A stretch of DNA of 45,326 nt. It comes from Acidobacteriota bacterium. Its GTDB lineage: Bacteria; Acidobacteriota; Terriglobia; 2-12-FULL-54-10. Both the position numbers and the translations under genes were made by a program. Every line of letters begins with the position of its first letter. The stretch's first letter is position 1. The notes under the pieces are model-generated. The model was not told where the DNA came from and made no database searches. It saw only the letters and a program-made list of their open reading frames with translations. This document shows, piece after piece, positions 1 through 9,196 of the stretch. The stretch spans positions 1 through 45,326 of the forward strand of contig JACQGE010000011.1 in NCBI GenBank assembly GCA_016199675.1, written 5' to 3'.

Positions 1-69
<69 letters not shown>

Positions 70-1108
70 TTTCTCCGTTTTGGCCGCTTGGAAGATTAGA
101 TCAAAGGGCTTTCTGTAATTGGGATAAAGACTTGTGCTGTTTATGGCGCAGTTCGAAAGCACAATTTTGAGCAATTTGCCCTGTTCGACGGGATTCTGTC
201 TAAGATAAAGAAAATGGGCCTTGTTCGCGAGTTCTAAAATCCTGTTGGCTGTCAGGATTCGATCCGGTCTCGCATCCTGCAAACCGTTCAAAGCCAATAA
301 GACCTGCTGCTCTTCCTGTTGCCACTCATTGGCTTTCCTCTGCCAGAAATCCTCCTGGATTTTGCCGTCCAGTTTGTCCAGGTAGGCTCGGTCCATATGA
401 GAACGAATCCCAGCCAATCGCCTTTGCAGCCGGTCCCGTTCTTGCCGTCTCCAAGATTCCGAGCGGTTCTGATCTTCCCGGATAGCTCTTTGCAGCGATT
501 CGAGAACAGATCCGGGATATAAATGTCCTTCAAGAGCTGGGCCAACCGAAGCCCCATATCGGCTTCCCGAAAACGAGGGAGCGCACATTTTCCACGATAC
601 CCACCGTATCGGTAATACACGTATTTTCCCTTCTTCCGCTCTGCCGTTACCGTGCAGTTGTCATAGGCGCATTGCAGCAAGCCAGCGAACGCAAATTCAT
701 GCTTTCGATACCTGGAGCGGTTGTGCCCTTGGAACACCTCCTGCACGGATGTAAACAGATCGCTCGTGATTAGTGGCTTGTGCGTGCCCTGGTAGGTTTT
801 TTCCCGCCCAGACAAACAGGCCGCAATAAAAAGGGTTTTCAGCAATTTCTCCAAATAGCTCTTGGGGATTTTACGGCCCGTCTCCCGATAGAGAGCCTCG
901 CAGACTTGCCAGCGAATATTTCTCTGTGGCATACAATTCAAATAAGCGCTGGGGGATTAGCGAACAATAGATGAAAACCGTGGACTAACTTTTCTTGAGA
1001 TTTCGATTCCTTGCTCAGAATCAATCCATCTTTTACTAAATGAATTTCCACTCCCAAATCTTCCAATATTAAAGAGTCCCGGAAATTTCGATACAGCCGG
1101 TCCGAGAG
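70..1108 (-). pseudogene. Decayed large serine recombinase
   Basis: This is a remnant of a resolvase/invertase-type serine recombinase in at least three pieces. Near 1108-950 the minus strand reads LSDRLYRNFRD, then EIHLVKDG and LSKES, the conserved segment after the catalytic domain. A stop follows at about 938-940, and the middle of the gene appears deleted. The piece at 941-530 carries the recombinase and zinc-ribbon region: GTHKPLI, FAFAGLLQC and KGKYVYYRY, with YRGKC near the end. A frameshift at about 505-530 moves the C-terminal coiled-coil segment to another frame (RLQRRLAGIRSHMDRAYLDK, then LDGKI), which continues past base 75 into the tRNA antisense. The N-terminal catalytic serine domain is missing, so the protein cannot be active. 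Recognition of the family is secure; exact indel positions are approximate. Confidence 0.85.
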
Positions 1109-1241
1109 GTAGGGTTATTTCTTTTGTAGATCAACTCAAGTCGCTTGTCAATGATTTGAAAGATCAATTTGTCGAATTCGCAGGTGAGCGTTGGCCATGA
1201 GAAACGATTCTGCTTGTCTGGGTGCAGCCAAGCGGGCTCTC

Positions 1242-2714
1242 TCAGCGACCTAAGTTTCCTGGCAACGTTATCACTTGTACCCCTGAAGCCTCCAGTGGCG
1301 TCGCGCCCAATTTGAGGAGCAGATTTGCCGTACTCTCGTTGAGCTTGCGAGGCTTCATGTCATAGTTAGCCCCCAAGGCGACCGTAACGGCGAACTGGGC
1401 GATACTCAACGGCGTTTGTCCGAACTTGTCCATCGCCTCAATGTTGGCGCCCTTCTCCACCAGGAACTCAATGATTTCGTCCATGGCAATGTATGCTGCG
1501 GAGTGCAGGGCGGTCTGGCCATAGTCGTTGGACGCATTGACGTCGCCGCCCAGTTCCAGAGCTAGTTTGACAGCTTCCAGAGCGTCCCTTTCCTCCTCCT
1601 CTGAGAAGTACTCATAGTTACCCTTATACCGCCCTCCTCCCGCGGCCGCCATCAGCGGCGTGGTGTTCTTCACCATTTGGAGTCTCAGCCCGTTCGCTCC
1701 ACTCAAAAACACCGTCTCCGTCGCCCCCAGCAGCGGATCAGCGCCGCTGGCCACAAGGGCACGCATGACGCTGACCTTGTGTGCTGTGGCTGCCATAAAG
1801 AACGGCGTCGTGCCAATCTGGCTGCCCTCGGCAGTACTCTTCACGACGCGAGAGTTCGGATTGGCTCCATGCGCCAGCAGCGCGTTTACCAAGTCGATCC
1901 GGCCTCGGCCTGCCGCGTAGTGCAGAGCAGTAAACCCTTCTTTGCCGTTCACCACATTCAGATCCGCGCCCTTCTCCAGCAGGAACATTGCAAGCTTCTC
2001 TTGGCCTCTGGAGCTCGCCACCGTCAAGGCGTTGCCGTCCTCCGGCGTGGCTTCGTTCACGTCCGCTCCCGCTGCCAGCAAGCTCTGAGCAGAGTCCAGA
2101 TCGCCCTCCCGTGCAGCAATCAGCAACGGCGTGAAACCACTCTTCGAACGGGCATGGACGTCGGCTCTGCCCTCGATCAGCATTCGCACGACCTCCGGGT
2201 GTTTTTCCTGCACCGCCCACATCAGGGCCGTTTGGCCCTCTCGGGGCTCCTTCGCATTTACGTCTACTCCGTGGGCCACAAGCAACTTCAACACGTCCAT
2301 GCTTCCAATACTCGCGGTCGTCATAAGCCCCGTCTCTCCTGACAGTAGGGCGGAGTTCGGATTCGCCCCGGCCTTCAACAGCTTCTCGACCATGGCAGCA
2401 CTCCCGTTGCTACAGGCCAGCCAAAGCGGTGTGGCACCATAGTTGTTCGCTGCATTCACATCGGCGCCGGCGCGAATCAGAAGGTCCGCCGTTTCCAGAT
2501 CATCCTGGTGGGCCGCCCAGGCTAATGCCGTCGCTCCATCGGCCTGGCGCGCATTCACATCGGCCTGTTGTTTTAGGAGGGAACGTACGGTTTCCTGATC
2601 TTTGTTCTTGACTGCATCAATTAGCGGAGGATTGCCAACGGGGGCCGCAAGACTGATGACGGACAGGATAGGTATCGTCCACAATCCACCTAAACGCTTA
2701 ACTTTGAACCCCAT
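1242..2714 (-). CDS. Secreted ankyrin-repeat protein (module 1)
   Basis: A protein of 490 residues. The ATG at 2714 is preferred over the one at 2735 because AAGGAG lies 5 nt before it. A cationic and hydrophobic N-terminus (MGFKVKRLGGLW, then IPILSVISLAAP) is a likely Sec signal peptide, so the ankyrin solenoid should act in the periplasm or outside. The rest is almost entirely ankyrin repeats of the form DGATALAWAAHQDDLETADL followed by LIRAGADVNA, about a dozen including divergent ones. A longer insertion lies between the central and C-terminal repeats. Ankyrin repeats bind proteins; no catalytic motif is visible. It is the last gene of the minus-strand group that starts with the cytochrome at 8683, and it has close paralogues at 23738 and 41201. 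The partner is unknown. Confidence 0.9.
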   Translation of the reverse strand: MGFKVKRLGGLWTIPILSVISLAAPVGNPPLIDAVKNKDQETVRSLLKQQADVNARQADGATALAWAAHQDDLETADLLIRAGADVNAANNYGATPLWLACSNGSAAMVEKLLKAGANPNSALLSGETGLMTTASIGSMDVLKLLVAHGVDVNAKEPREGQTALMWAVQEKHPEVVRMLIEGRADVHARSKSGFTPLLIAAREGDLDSAQSLLAAGADVNEATPEDGNALTVASSRGQEKLAMFLLEKGADLNVVNGKEGFTALHYAAGRGRIDLVNALLAHGANPNSRVVKSTAEGSQIGTTPFFMAATAHKVSVMRALVASGADPLLGATETVFLSGANGLRLQMVKNTTPLMAAAGGGRYKGNYEYFSEEEERDALEAVKLALELGGDVNASNDYGQTALHSAAYIAMDEIIEFLVEKGANIEAMDKFGQTPLSIAQFAVTVALGANYDMKPRKLNESTANLLLKLGATPLEASGVQVITLPGNLGR

Positions 2715-2801
2715 GGTCTCTCCTTCCCTCAGCACCCAATTTAGGAATCATATCACCGCCCCACGCGGTCAAAGCACGATCTAGATTAGGGCTATCTACG
2801 A

Positions 2802-2832
2802 ACCCTCGCGGGAGTTATCCCCCCGCGAGGGT
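2802..2832 (-). terminator. Strong hairpin after the receptor pseudogene
   Basis: Perfect 11-bp arms ACCCTCGCGGG / CCCGCGAGGGT enclose a 9-nt loop, 30 bases downstream of the receptor stop and before the ankyrin gene. Only a short T stretch follows on the minus strand, so termination may be partial. It may instead act as an mRNA-stabilising hairpin between the two genes. Confidence 0.5.
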
Positions 2833-2861
2833 CAATTGAGCCTCTCTTGCCTTCCTGCGGC

Positions 2862-4804
2862 TCAGAACTCGAACTTGAGTGCCAACTGGATCTGCCGCGA
2901 GGGACTAACTGTTCTCGTGATACGTCCTGGATTGGCGGTAAGCAGTCCGGTGGTGTCGAAAACGCTTGTGCCAGGCCCGCCGAAGATCGGGTGATTCGCC
3001 AAATTGAAAACCTCTGCCCGGAATTGCAGATTCTTCCCTTCGCCAACCGGAGCCGTCTTGAACACCGAAAAGTCGAACTTGGCGAGCCCCGGTCCACTCA
3101 AGGTGTTCTTCCCCACATTCCCGAAATAGCCTGCTGGCACCACCGTAAACTGGCTTTCATCAAACCAATGATCCAGCTCTCCGATCACTGGGTTGATATT
3201 TCCTCCTGGTTTCAGATTGGGCCGCAAAGCGCAACGGCAGTATTGGGTGGTCGAGTAACCGGGTCCACTGATATCTGACGGAAAGCCGGATCGCTTGGTG
3301 AACGATCCGTTGACTTGCCAACCACCCAAAAACGCATTCGGAACCCGGCCCATGTTCGTCCCGAACATATGGCCCTGTCCCACGGGGAGTTCGTAGGTGA
3401 AGTTCATATTGAAGTTTTGGGAGACGTCCTGGTCCGCCCGCCTCTATCGAAATGGTTGTCGTCCCAAAGGTTACTCACCTGAAAAGCATTGCCGCCCTCC
3501 CCGCCAGTGACGCCCAGTCCCGCTGCTTGGCTGATGTTTTTCGACCAGGTATGGGAAGCGCTAAACTCAAGCCCCTTAGAGAACCGCTTTTGAATCCGCA
3601 ATTGCAGAGCGTTATACCAACTATTCCCTATATTAGCGAAGGTTCGAGTATCATTCAAGGCTGGGTTGATGGAGGGCGCGCCTCTTTGCGTAAACGGTAC
3701 TCCGTTGGCATCGATGCTCAAGGCAGGTTGAACGTGATTGACTACTGAACCCAGATTAACGCCTCGGGTCCCGATATAGCTTGCCCTGGCAACCCAGTTT
3801 TCCCCAAACTGCCGCTCGATTCCAAAGTTCCACTGCATTGCATAGGGGTACTTGTAATCATAGTTGATGATTGTGGGTGAATAGATACCCTTGCTAGGAT
3901 CTGTCCCAGCTAAGGGGTTCGGCCAAGTCTTGAGGTCCCTGAGTTGCACCCGGTTCGCCCAAGGCGGATGGAAGACAGCCACCGAGAACTGGTAAAACAA
4001 GGGATCCTCTTTGAATAACCCAAAACCACCCCTGACGGAGGTCCTCGTGTCCGGGCTGTAAGCAAAGCCAAACCGTGGCATAAAGCCTCCTAAAATATCT
4101 CGGATCTGGAACAGCGGCTCCTTCCCCAGTTGCTCGTAGTTGCTGTCCCGCAGAATATCCATCAGGTTAGCCGTCTTCCCGTTGACCTCTACTGGAGGAG
4201 TGATTTTTCCCCAGCGCACGCCAAGGTTCAGGGTCAGATTCGGAAGCAACTCAATATTGTCCTGGACATACCAAGCTGTTAAAGTCTGCCGATATCCTCT
4301 GTAGGGATCCGCCAGCGCATATCCATTAGCAGCCGTAAGGGCGTGAGTAGCGATCAGGCTGCTGATCCCACGACAGTTAGCGGCCCCGGTGCAGTAACCC
4401 GGCTGGCCTGCCGTCAGAAAATTCTTTAAGGGGGAGAACCAGTCGGCCTGCCCGTGTGTCCAGGTCGTACGCAACATATTCTCCTGATATCGCCCGATGT
4501 CCACGCCCAAATCCAGGGAGTGGCGGCCTTTCGTAATGCTAACAGAATCGAGATAACTAAATGTGTTAGTAACGAATTTTAGGGGCTCGGGCCATCTCAG
4601 CCCCCACGCCACTAATTCCAGGAATTCCAAAACCGCCGCCCCAAGGCACTCCAGGAATGATTGTAAACTGCGGCGCCAGCCCCGGAAACTGATCTGCATT
4701 GGTGCGCTTGGTCGCTTCTCCGTCAATGCACTGACACTCATTGGAGTTGTTACGGGTAAAGGCCCTGTCAAGCTTTTTGGAAATGTGTAATAGCTTACTC
4801 ACAT
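2862..4804 (-). pseudogene. Decapitated, frameshifted Oar-like TonB-dependent receptor
   Basis: This is the C-terminal half of a receptor closely resembling receptor F at 42879. The minus strand shows NECQCIDGE, then a barrel segment (PLKFVTNTFSYLDSVSITKG), and it ends RQIQLALKFEF with the C-terminal Phe typical of outer-membrane barrels. Three lesions are visible. First, the regulatory domain, plug and early barrel are gone: sequence matching an internal barrel position (about 4755) is joined almost directly to a leader and ATG at 4804, which is followed at once by a stop. Second, there is a frameshift with a small deletion at about 4590-4620. Third, one base is lost at about 3436-3442, breaking FDRG-RADQDV. 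It occupies the receptor slot of module 1, between the DUF1552 gene and the ankyrin gene, so that module probably relies on another receptor. Confidence 0.85.
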
Positions 4805-4886
4805 AGTATCCCCCCGTGAGGCTGAAGGGCATGAGTGATCGGAGGAGAGAAGAAATGACCGGCTTGCTGGGGGGAGAGCAAGCTGG
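4802..4886 (-). ncRNA. Candidate cis-regulatory leader RNA, copy 1
   Basis: On the minus strand a hairpin (arms 4877-4886 and 4859-4868, loop CUCCCCCC) lies about 43 nt before a Shine-Dalgarno run GGGGGG at 4810-4815, which is followed by ATAC and the ATG at 4804. The six C residues in the loop are complementary to the Shine-Dalgarno run, so a loop-to-SD pseudoknot could hide the ribosome site. A second copy lies at 8787-8872. The outer stem differs between copies by one compensatory change (C-G here, G-C there), while this copy has one A-C mismatch. The reading frame it once served is destroyed here. Riboswitch-like function is inference. Confidence 0.45.
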
Positions 4887-4918
4887 CAAGAAGGTTTTGG
4901 CAACTCCACAGACAACAT

Positions 4919-6277
4919 CTACACGGACAGAAGGTTGATCTTTCCGGTGCTGTCGCCCAGCTTCTCCAACGGAATCCCTAACTTGTCTGCCAGGGTCAAG
5001 TAGAGATTCATCAGCGGCGTACCCTTTGGATACGTGAGGTGACGGCTCCCTTTGAGCTGACCCGACCCCCCACCCATCAACAGGATGGGCAGATCCGTGG
5101 GCAAATGCAGATTGCCATCGCTCAGACCGCCGCCGTAAACGATCATTGAATGGTCCAGCAGGGAGCCATCACCGTCAGAGGTAGATCGCAGCTTCTCCAG
5201 GAGATAAGCAAACATCCTGGAATGGAAGATATTGATCTTGAGCGCCTTTGCGATCGACTCGGGATTACCCTGGTGATGGGTTAATGGATGATGCGGATCT
5301 GCAATACCAAGCTCGAGGTAGGCTATAGTGCTGGATTCGTGGCCTACCATGAAGCTGATGACGCGGGTCAGGTCGCACTGGAAAGCCAGCACCTGCAAAT
5401 CAAACAACAGCTTGAGATGCTCTTCAATTGTGGCCGGGATACCAGCGGGCCGCTGCACAGTCGGGAGCTCCCGGGAGGATTGTTCCTCCGCCATCTGAAT
5501 GCGCCGTTCCACGTCTCGAACGGCTTCGAGATACTGGCTCACTTTGTCGCGGTCGCCCGGACCGATCCCCCTCAGGAGTCGAGCCACATCCTGGGTCATA
5601 ACGTCGAGGATGCTGCGCCTCATTTGGGTTTCGGCGAGCCGCTCTGCCCGATCCGTGGTATCACTGTCTCCAAATAGACGTTCGAATACCGCGCGCGGGT
5701 GGTTCTCCATCGGTAGCGGCGTCGTAGCATCGCGCCAGGAGATCGTGCTGCCGTACGAGCAGCCACCATCGCATGCTCCCAGAACCCCCGAGGATTCCAT
5801 GCCGAGCTCGAGCGAGGCCAGTTGAGTGTGCTTGCCGAACTCCCGCGCTACGATCTGGTCCGCCGACACTCCTGCACGTGTTTTTTCGCCGGCTATTCCC
5901 GACCTTATGTGAATACCCGTCAGGAACGCGGTGCTGGCGCGCGGATGTGGTGCCGAGGATTCGCCCTGCAGCGACCAAACTGCATTATTGTCGAGTCCGC
6001 TCAGCACAAGCATCTGATCCTTGAATGCAGCCAGCGGCTCCAGGATCGGTGGCAACTCGAAAGCGGCGCCTTCTGCCTTCGGCAACCAGTTTTCCATAAG
6101 CGCCACACCATTCGGGAAATAGACAAATGACAGGCGAGTCGCAGGTTTAGTCACCGTGTCCGGCGCGGATGCGAACGCCGGAATCATTCCTTCCAGCAAC
6201 GGCAATGCTAACGTCGCACCGGCGCCGCGCAAAAATGCCCGGCGAGGAATGGCTTTCTTGAAAATCATCATGCTCAT
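4919..6277 (-). CDS. Tat-exported DUF1552 (HXXSHH family) protein, module 1
   Basis: A protein of 452 residues. The ATG at 6277 (MSMMIFKK) is chosen because AGGAGG lies about 12 nt upstream and because the paralogues start at MMIFKK; an upstream TTG at 6331 is less likely. The N-terminus has a twin-arginine signal, PRRAFLRGAGATLALPLLEG, so the folded protein is probably exported by Tat. The family-naming motif reads HPLTHH here, with Thr in place of Ser, and is followed by QGNPESIAK. The C-terminal region has IVYGGGLSDGN and GDSTGKINLLSV. The gene lies 54 bp after the cytochrome at 6332 and is probably co-transcribed with it. DUF1552 is widespread in Planctomycetes and Acidobacteria beside such cytochromes; its reaction is not established. 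Confidence 0.9.
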   Translation of the reverse strand: MSMMIFKKAIPRRAFLRGAGATLALPLLEGMIPAFASAPDTVTKPATRLSFVYFPNGVALMENWLPKAEGAAFELPPILEPLAAFKDQMLVLSGLDNNAVWSLQGESSAPHPRASTAFLTGIHIRSGIAGEKTRAGVSADQIVAREFGKHTQLASLELGMESSGVLGACDGGCSYGSTISWRDATTPLPMENHPRAVFERLFGDSDTTDRAERLAETQMRRSILDVMTQDVARLLRGIGPGDRDKVSQYLEAVRDVERRIQMAEEQSSRELPTVQRPAGIPATIEEHLKLLFDLQVLAFQCDLTRVISFMVGHESSTIAYLELGIADPHHPLTHHQGNPESIAKALKINIFHSRMFAYLLEKLRSTSDGDGSLLDHSMIVYGGGLSDGNLHLPTDLPILLMGGGSGQLKGSRHLTYPKGTPLMNLYLTLADKLGIPLEKLGDSTGKINLLSV

Positions 6278-6331
6278 GGTTTCTCGCGACCTCCTCATCT
6301 GAAACTGGCCTGTTTCGATCTCTGCCTGCAA

Positions 6332-8683
6332 TTAGCGAAGACCAGCGGCACTCGCTGGTTCCTGTGCTTTTCTCATCTGAAACGGCGCACTTTTGACAAT
6401 CCCCATAATTAGTGCCGACCAGCGGTGGTCAGGAGCGGCCTCTAGTGTGATCTTGCGGATGGCCGGCATATCGTAATACTCGATTTCTCGGCCCACGGCA
6501 TACGTGAGGAGTTTTTCGATAACGGTAGCGACAAATTGCTCGCTTTTGCCGAGCAATACATTCCGAAGCCCAGCCGGCCCCGCGAACTTAGTTCCGTCGG
6601 GGAGTTCTCCTGATGCATCAATCAGGGTCTTGCCATCGGTGGTTCGGTACCTGCCGATGGCGTCAAAGTTTTCGAGCGCGAAACCCAGCGGGTCCATCAC
6701 CTTGTGACAACTCGCGCAGGCGGGGTTTGCACGGTGCTGTTCCATCCGCTGGCGCATGGTGAGAGCCTTGGCATCCTTGTCATCCTTCAGGGAAGGGACG
6801 TTCGGGGGAGGCGGAGGGGGTGGTGCGCCCAGGATGTTTTCCAGCAGCCACTTGCCTCGCAACGTCGGGGCCGTCCTGGTATTATACGACGTCACCGCTA
6901 GGATACTGCCCTGGCCCAGCAATCCCTTCCGGTTTTCATCGGTCAACGTCACGCGCCGAAACCGGCTACCGTAAATATTCGGAATCCCATAGTGTCGGGC
7001 CAGACGTTCGTTGAGGAATGTATAGTCCGCATTCAATAAGTCTAGAACGCTGCGATCCTCGCGCATATTGCTTTCAAAGAAAAGCTCCGTCTCCTGTTGG
7101 AGCGCCTGCCGCAGGTTCTCATCGAAATCGCGGAACACAGCCGCATCCGGCACCTTCATGCGCATGTTGCGCAGGTATAGCCACTGCCCCCCAAAATTGC
7201 TCACCAGCGCCTTCGAGCGCGAATCGCGGAGCATACGCCGTACTTGCTGTTCCAGTACCGCGGGATATTTGAGCTTGCCGCGTTCGGCCAACTCTAGCAG
7301 CTCGTCGTCGGGTATGCTGCTCCAGAGAAAAAACGACAAACGCGAGGCCAATTCAAGGTCGCTGATGCGATAAGCGGTATCTGGCGCCACGTTGGGTGGA
7401 TCGTGTTCAACGCGGAACAGAAACCCCGGGCTAACCAGCATTTCTCGAAGCGCCAGCATGATTCCTGCTTCAAAGCCTCCCTTGCTTCGACCAACTTTGT
7501 AGAGGCCGAGCAGAGGCTGCACGTCCGCATCAGTGACAGGCCGGCGATAAGCGCGACGCGCCAGCGTGGAGAGAATCTTCTTGGCGCAGGGATCCTCGTC
7601 CCAGCTGCCGGTTGGGAGACACACAAAAATCCTCGCGCGGCTGGGTAATTCCCCTGGCGCTGTCGCGCCGTACGGCCCACCGATGGTAACACTCGCCACG
7701 CCCTGACGGAAAAAACCGGCTCCATCAGGCTTCAAGGTATCTTTCAGAAAAGTGACCCCAACCACGTGCGCACCTGCCCTCGCTGGGATCCGGATCTCTA
7801 AGACCGCATCCGCCGTGCGCTCGTATTCCTCCGCCGACTTGCCATTACGCTCGCCGCCAACCGTGAACAACTCGATTCTCGCGCCATCCAGGAGGACATC
7901 CACTTGGTGCAGCTTGTCGACGCCGAGGATAGCCTCCTCGCTGTCTCTTTGCAGGAGGATTTTGAGAACGTAGTCGCCGTCGAGGGGGAAGTAATGGTGA
8001 ATCACGATTCCGCCACGCGACCCGAACGGGAGATCTTCGCTCACGCGGTCTTCTTGCACGAAGTCCTCGGGGACATAATATGTCTCGACGGCTGGAGGGA
8101 TAGCAATATCTCCAATAGCAAGGCGACTAATCTTTTTTGCCGCTGACATGTATCTTTCCAGCAGCACCGGCGATACAGCGAGGGCATCCGCATTGTTGTC
8201 GAAACCGTAGGCCGTCTCGTCGGCGGGAAGCAGCGATCCCGCATCGATATCAATCGCGAGCAAGTCGCGGATCGCATTGCCGTATTCGGTGCGGTTGAGG
8301 CGATGGATGACGGGCCTGCCGGGATTGGGCTTGGCCGTGGCAGCCCTGTCGAGCGCGGTCTCCATGTACGTAACGAAAGAATCGTAGGTGGCGTTATCGG
8401 GCCGCGGCATGCCGGCAGGGGGCATGGCACGCCCCTGGAGTTTACGCACCACCTTTTCCCACACCGCCGCGCCTTCACTGACATCCTCGACATCCATCTT
8501 GTCAAGCATCAGGTTTGCCGTTTTCAGTTTCTCGTTGTGGCAGGTGACGCAGTAGCGATTCAGAAGAACGCGTTGCGGTGAGGCGGGCTGCGTAGCGGGG
8601 CTCGATGCCTCCTGGCTACCTGCCTGAAGATAGCTGGCTCCGGCCAAGGCTATTCCCATGCAGCCCAGGATCGTTCTTAACAT
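6332..8683 (-). CDS. Secreted multi-domain cytochrome-like protein (PSCyt1/DUF1587/1595/1592/1588/1585), module 1
   Basis: A protein of 783 residues. The start ATG at 8683 has GGGAG 8 nt upstream. An N-terminal signal peptide (about residues 1-22) precedes a c-type heme motif, CVTCH at 45-49 (PSCyt1). DUF1587 follows (HRLNRTEYGNAIRDLL), then a beta-rich segment (LPFGSRGG, HYFPLDGDYVLKI), DUF1595 (ARRAYRRPVTDAD), DUF1592 (ELASRLSFFLWSSIPDDELL), a poly-Pro linker (GAPPPPPPPNVPSL), and DUF1588 with a second heme motif, CASCH at 656-660. DUF1585 ends the protein (APFQMRK). This is the canonical order for the family. It probably binds two hemes in the periplasm and may transfer electrons. The substrate is unknown. 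It is the first gene of the minus-strand group. Confidence 0.92.
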   Translation of the reverse strand: MLRTILGCMGIALAGASYLQAGSQEASSPATQPASPQRVLLNRYCVTCHNEKLKTANLMLDKMDVEDVSEGAAVWEKVVRKLQGRAMPPAGMPRPDNATYDSFVTYMETALDRAATAKPNPGRPVIHRLNRTEYGNAIRDLLAIDIDAGSLLPADETAYGFDNNADALAVSPVLLERYMSAAKKISRLAIGDIAIPPAVETYYVPEDFVQEDRVSEDLPFGSRGGIVIHHYFPLDGDYVLKILLQRDSEEAILGVDKLHQVDVLLDGARIELFTVGGERNGKSAEEYERTADAVLEIRIPARAGAHVVGVTFLKDTLKPDGAGFFRQGVASVTIGGPYGATAPGELPSRARIFVCLPTGSWDEDPCAKKILSTLARRAYRRPVTDADVQPLLGLYKVGRSKGGFEAGIMLALREMLVSPGFLFRVEHDPPNVAPDTAYRISDLELASRLSFFLWSSIPDDELLELAERGKLKYPAVLEQQVRRMLRDSRSKALVSNFGGQWLYLRNMRMKVPDAAVFRDFDENLRQALQQETELFFESNMREDRSVLDLLNADYTFLNERLARHYGIPNIYGSRFRRVTLTDENRKGLLGQGSILAVTSYNTRTAPTLRGKWLLENILGAPPPPPPPNVPSLKDDKDAKALTMRQRMEQHRANPACASCHKVMDPLGFALENFDAIGRYRTTDGKTLIDASGELPDGTKFAGPAGLRNVLLGKSEQFVATVIEKLLTYAVGREIEYYDMPAIRKITLEAAPDHRWSALIMGIVKSAPFQMRKAQEPASAAGLR

Positions 8684-8713
8684 TAGAAGTCTCCCGCCTA
8701 ACTTCGCGGGCTT

Positions 8714-8742
8714 ATGCTAGCAGGTCAAGGATACCATGTCAA
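8714..8742 (-). promoter_or_regulatory. Sigma70-type promoter of the module 1 cytochrome gene
   Basis: On the minus strand TTGACA (8737-8742) is separated by 17 bp from TAGCAT (8714-8719), about 30 bases before the start codon. A second TTGAC lies 14 bases after the first, which could be an operator half or an alternative -35 box. The -35 is perfect and the -10 matches four of six bases. Confidence 0.55.
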
Positions 8743-8786
8743 GATGAAATTGGAGAAAACTGGGAGAGGATGGAATAGGAACGGTT

Positions 8787-8872
8787 CATGGTATCCCCCC
8801 TGTGAGGCTGAAGTGTTTGAGCGATTATCGGAGAGAAGAAATAGCGGGCTTGCTGGGGGGAGAGCAAGCCCG
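8787..8872 (-). ncRNA. Candidate cis-regulatory leader RNA, copy 2
   Basis: This is the same architecture as 4802-4886. A perfect 10-bp hairpin (8863-8872 with 8845-8854, loop CUCCCCCC) is followed by about 44 nt, a GGGGGG Shine-Dalgarno run (8795-8800), 5 nt, and an ATG at 8789. Conserved single-stranded segments include AUUUCUUCUCUCC and CUUCAGCCUCAC. The ATG opens only 15 codons, so the gene it served is lost or the leader now encodes a short peptide ahead of the cytochrome gene. Pairing of the loop with the SD run is an inference. Confidence 0.45.
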
Positions 8873-9057
8873 TCGCAACCGGTCGCTCACAGTTTGAATC
8901 AAAACCAGGATCGGTCACTGGTCTTAAAGTCAACCCAAGCTTGGCCCCAAAATCCTGGGTCTATCACGGGCATAAAAAACCATCGCAACCCTAAAGCGCT
9001 ATTCTGAGTATCGCGGTAATGGTTCTTTGACTCCACTTCCAATAGTCGCTAAGAGTA

Positions 9058-9086
9058 TTGACAATCTCTGAAGGATAGTGTATTCT
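9058..9086 (+). promoter_or_regulatory. Sigma70-type promoter of the DinB-like/receptor A group
   Basis: TTGACA at 9058-9063, a 17-bp spacer and TATTCT at 9081-9086 form a near-consensus promoter about 110 bases upstream of the DinB-like start at 9197. This leaves a 5' leader of roughly 100 nt containing a G-rich segment. Confidence 0.6.
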
Positions 9087-9196
9087 CAATCACAATTACC
9101 ACATTACCACCGGCGGGGGGTAACTATGAGCGGCGGCGGGGGTACCGAAGCATCAAGCCTATTCTCTTTACCTAACCCAAGGAAGGAAAATCCAAA

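Larger units (their letters stand above)
8684..9196. other. Divergent regulatory region between cytochrome and DinB-like gene
   Basis: No gene is supported in these 513 bases. The left end holds the cytochrome gene's ribosome site and minus-strand promoter. Bases 8787-8872 hold the second leader-RNA copy, whose ATG opens only a 15-codon frame (MNRSYSILSQF and a few more). Bases about 8873-9057 show nothing recognisable. The right end holds the plus-strand promoter at 9058-9086 and a G-rich stretch at 9111-9142 before the DinB-like gene. Confidence 0.6.

Noticed and set aside
1109-1241. Plus-strand reading VDQLKSLVNDLKDQFVEFAG as a gene end
   Set aside because: Only about 30 codons without a start, domain or recognisable partner; it may be a scrap, but it cannot be supported.
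1677-2342. Plus-strand open frame opposite the module 1 ankyrin gene
   Set aside because: Antisense shadow of ankyrin repeats; no ribosome site or domain.
4802-8872. Direct repeats as ends of an insertion sequence
   Set aside because: No transposase, no inverted ends and no target duplication; the repeats fit a shared leader better.
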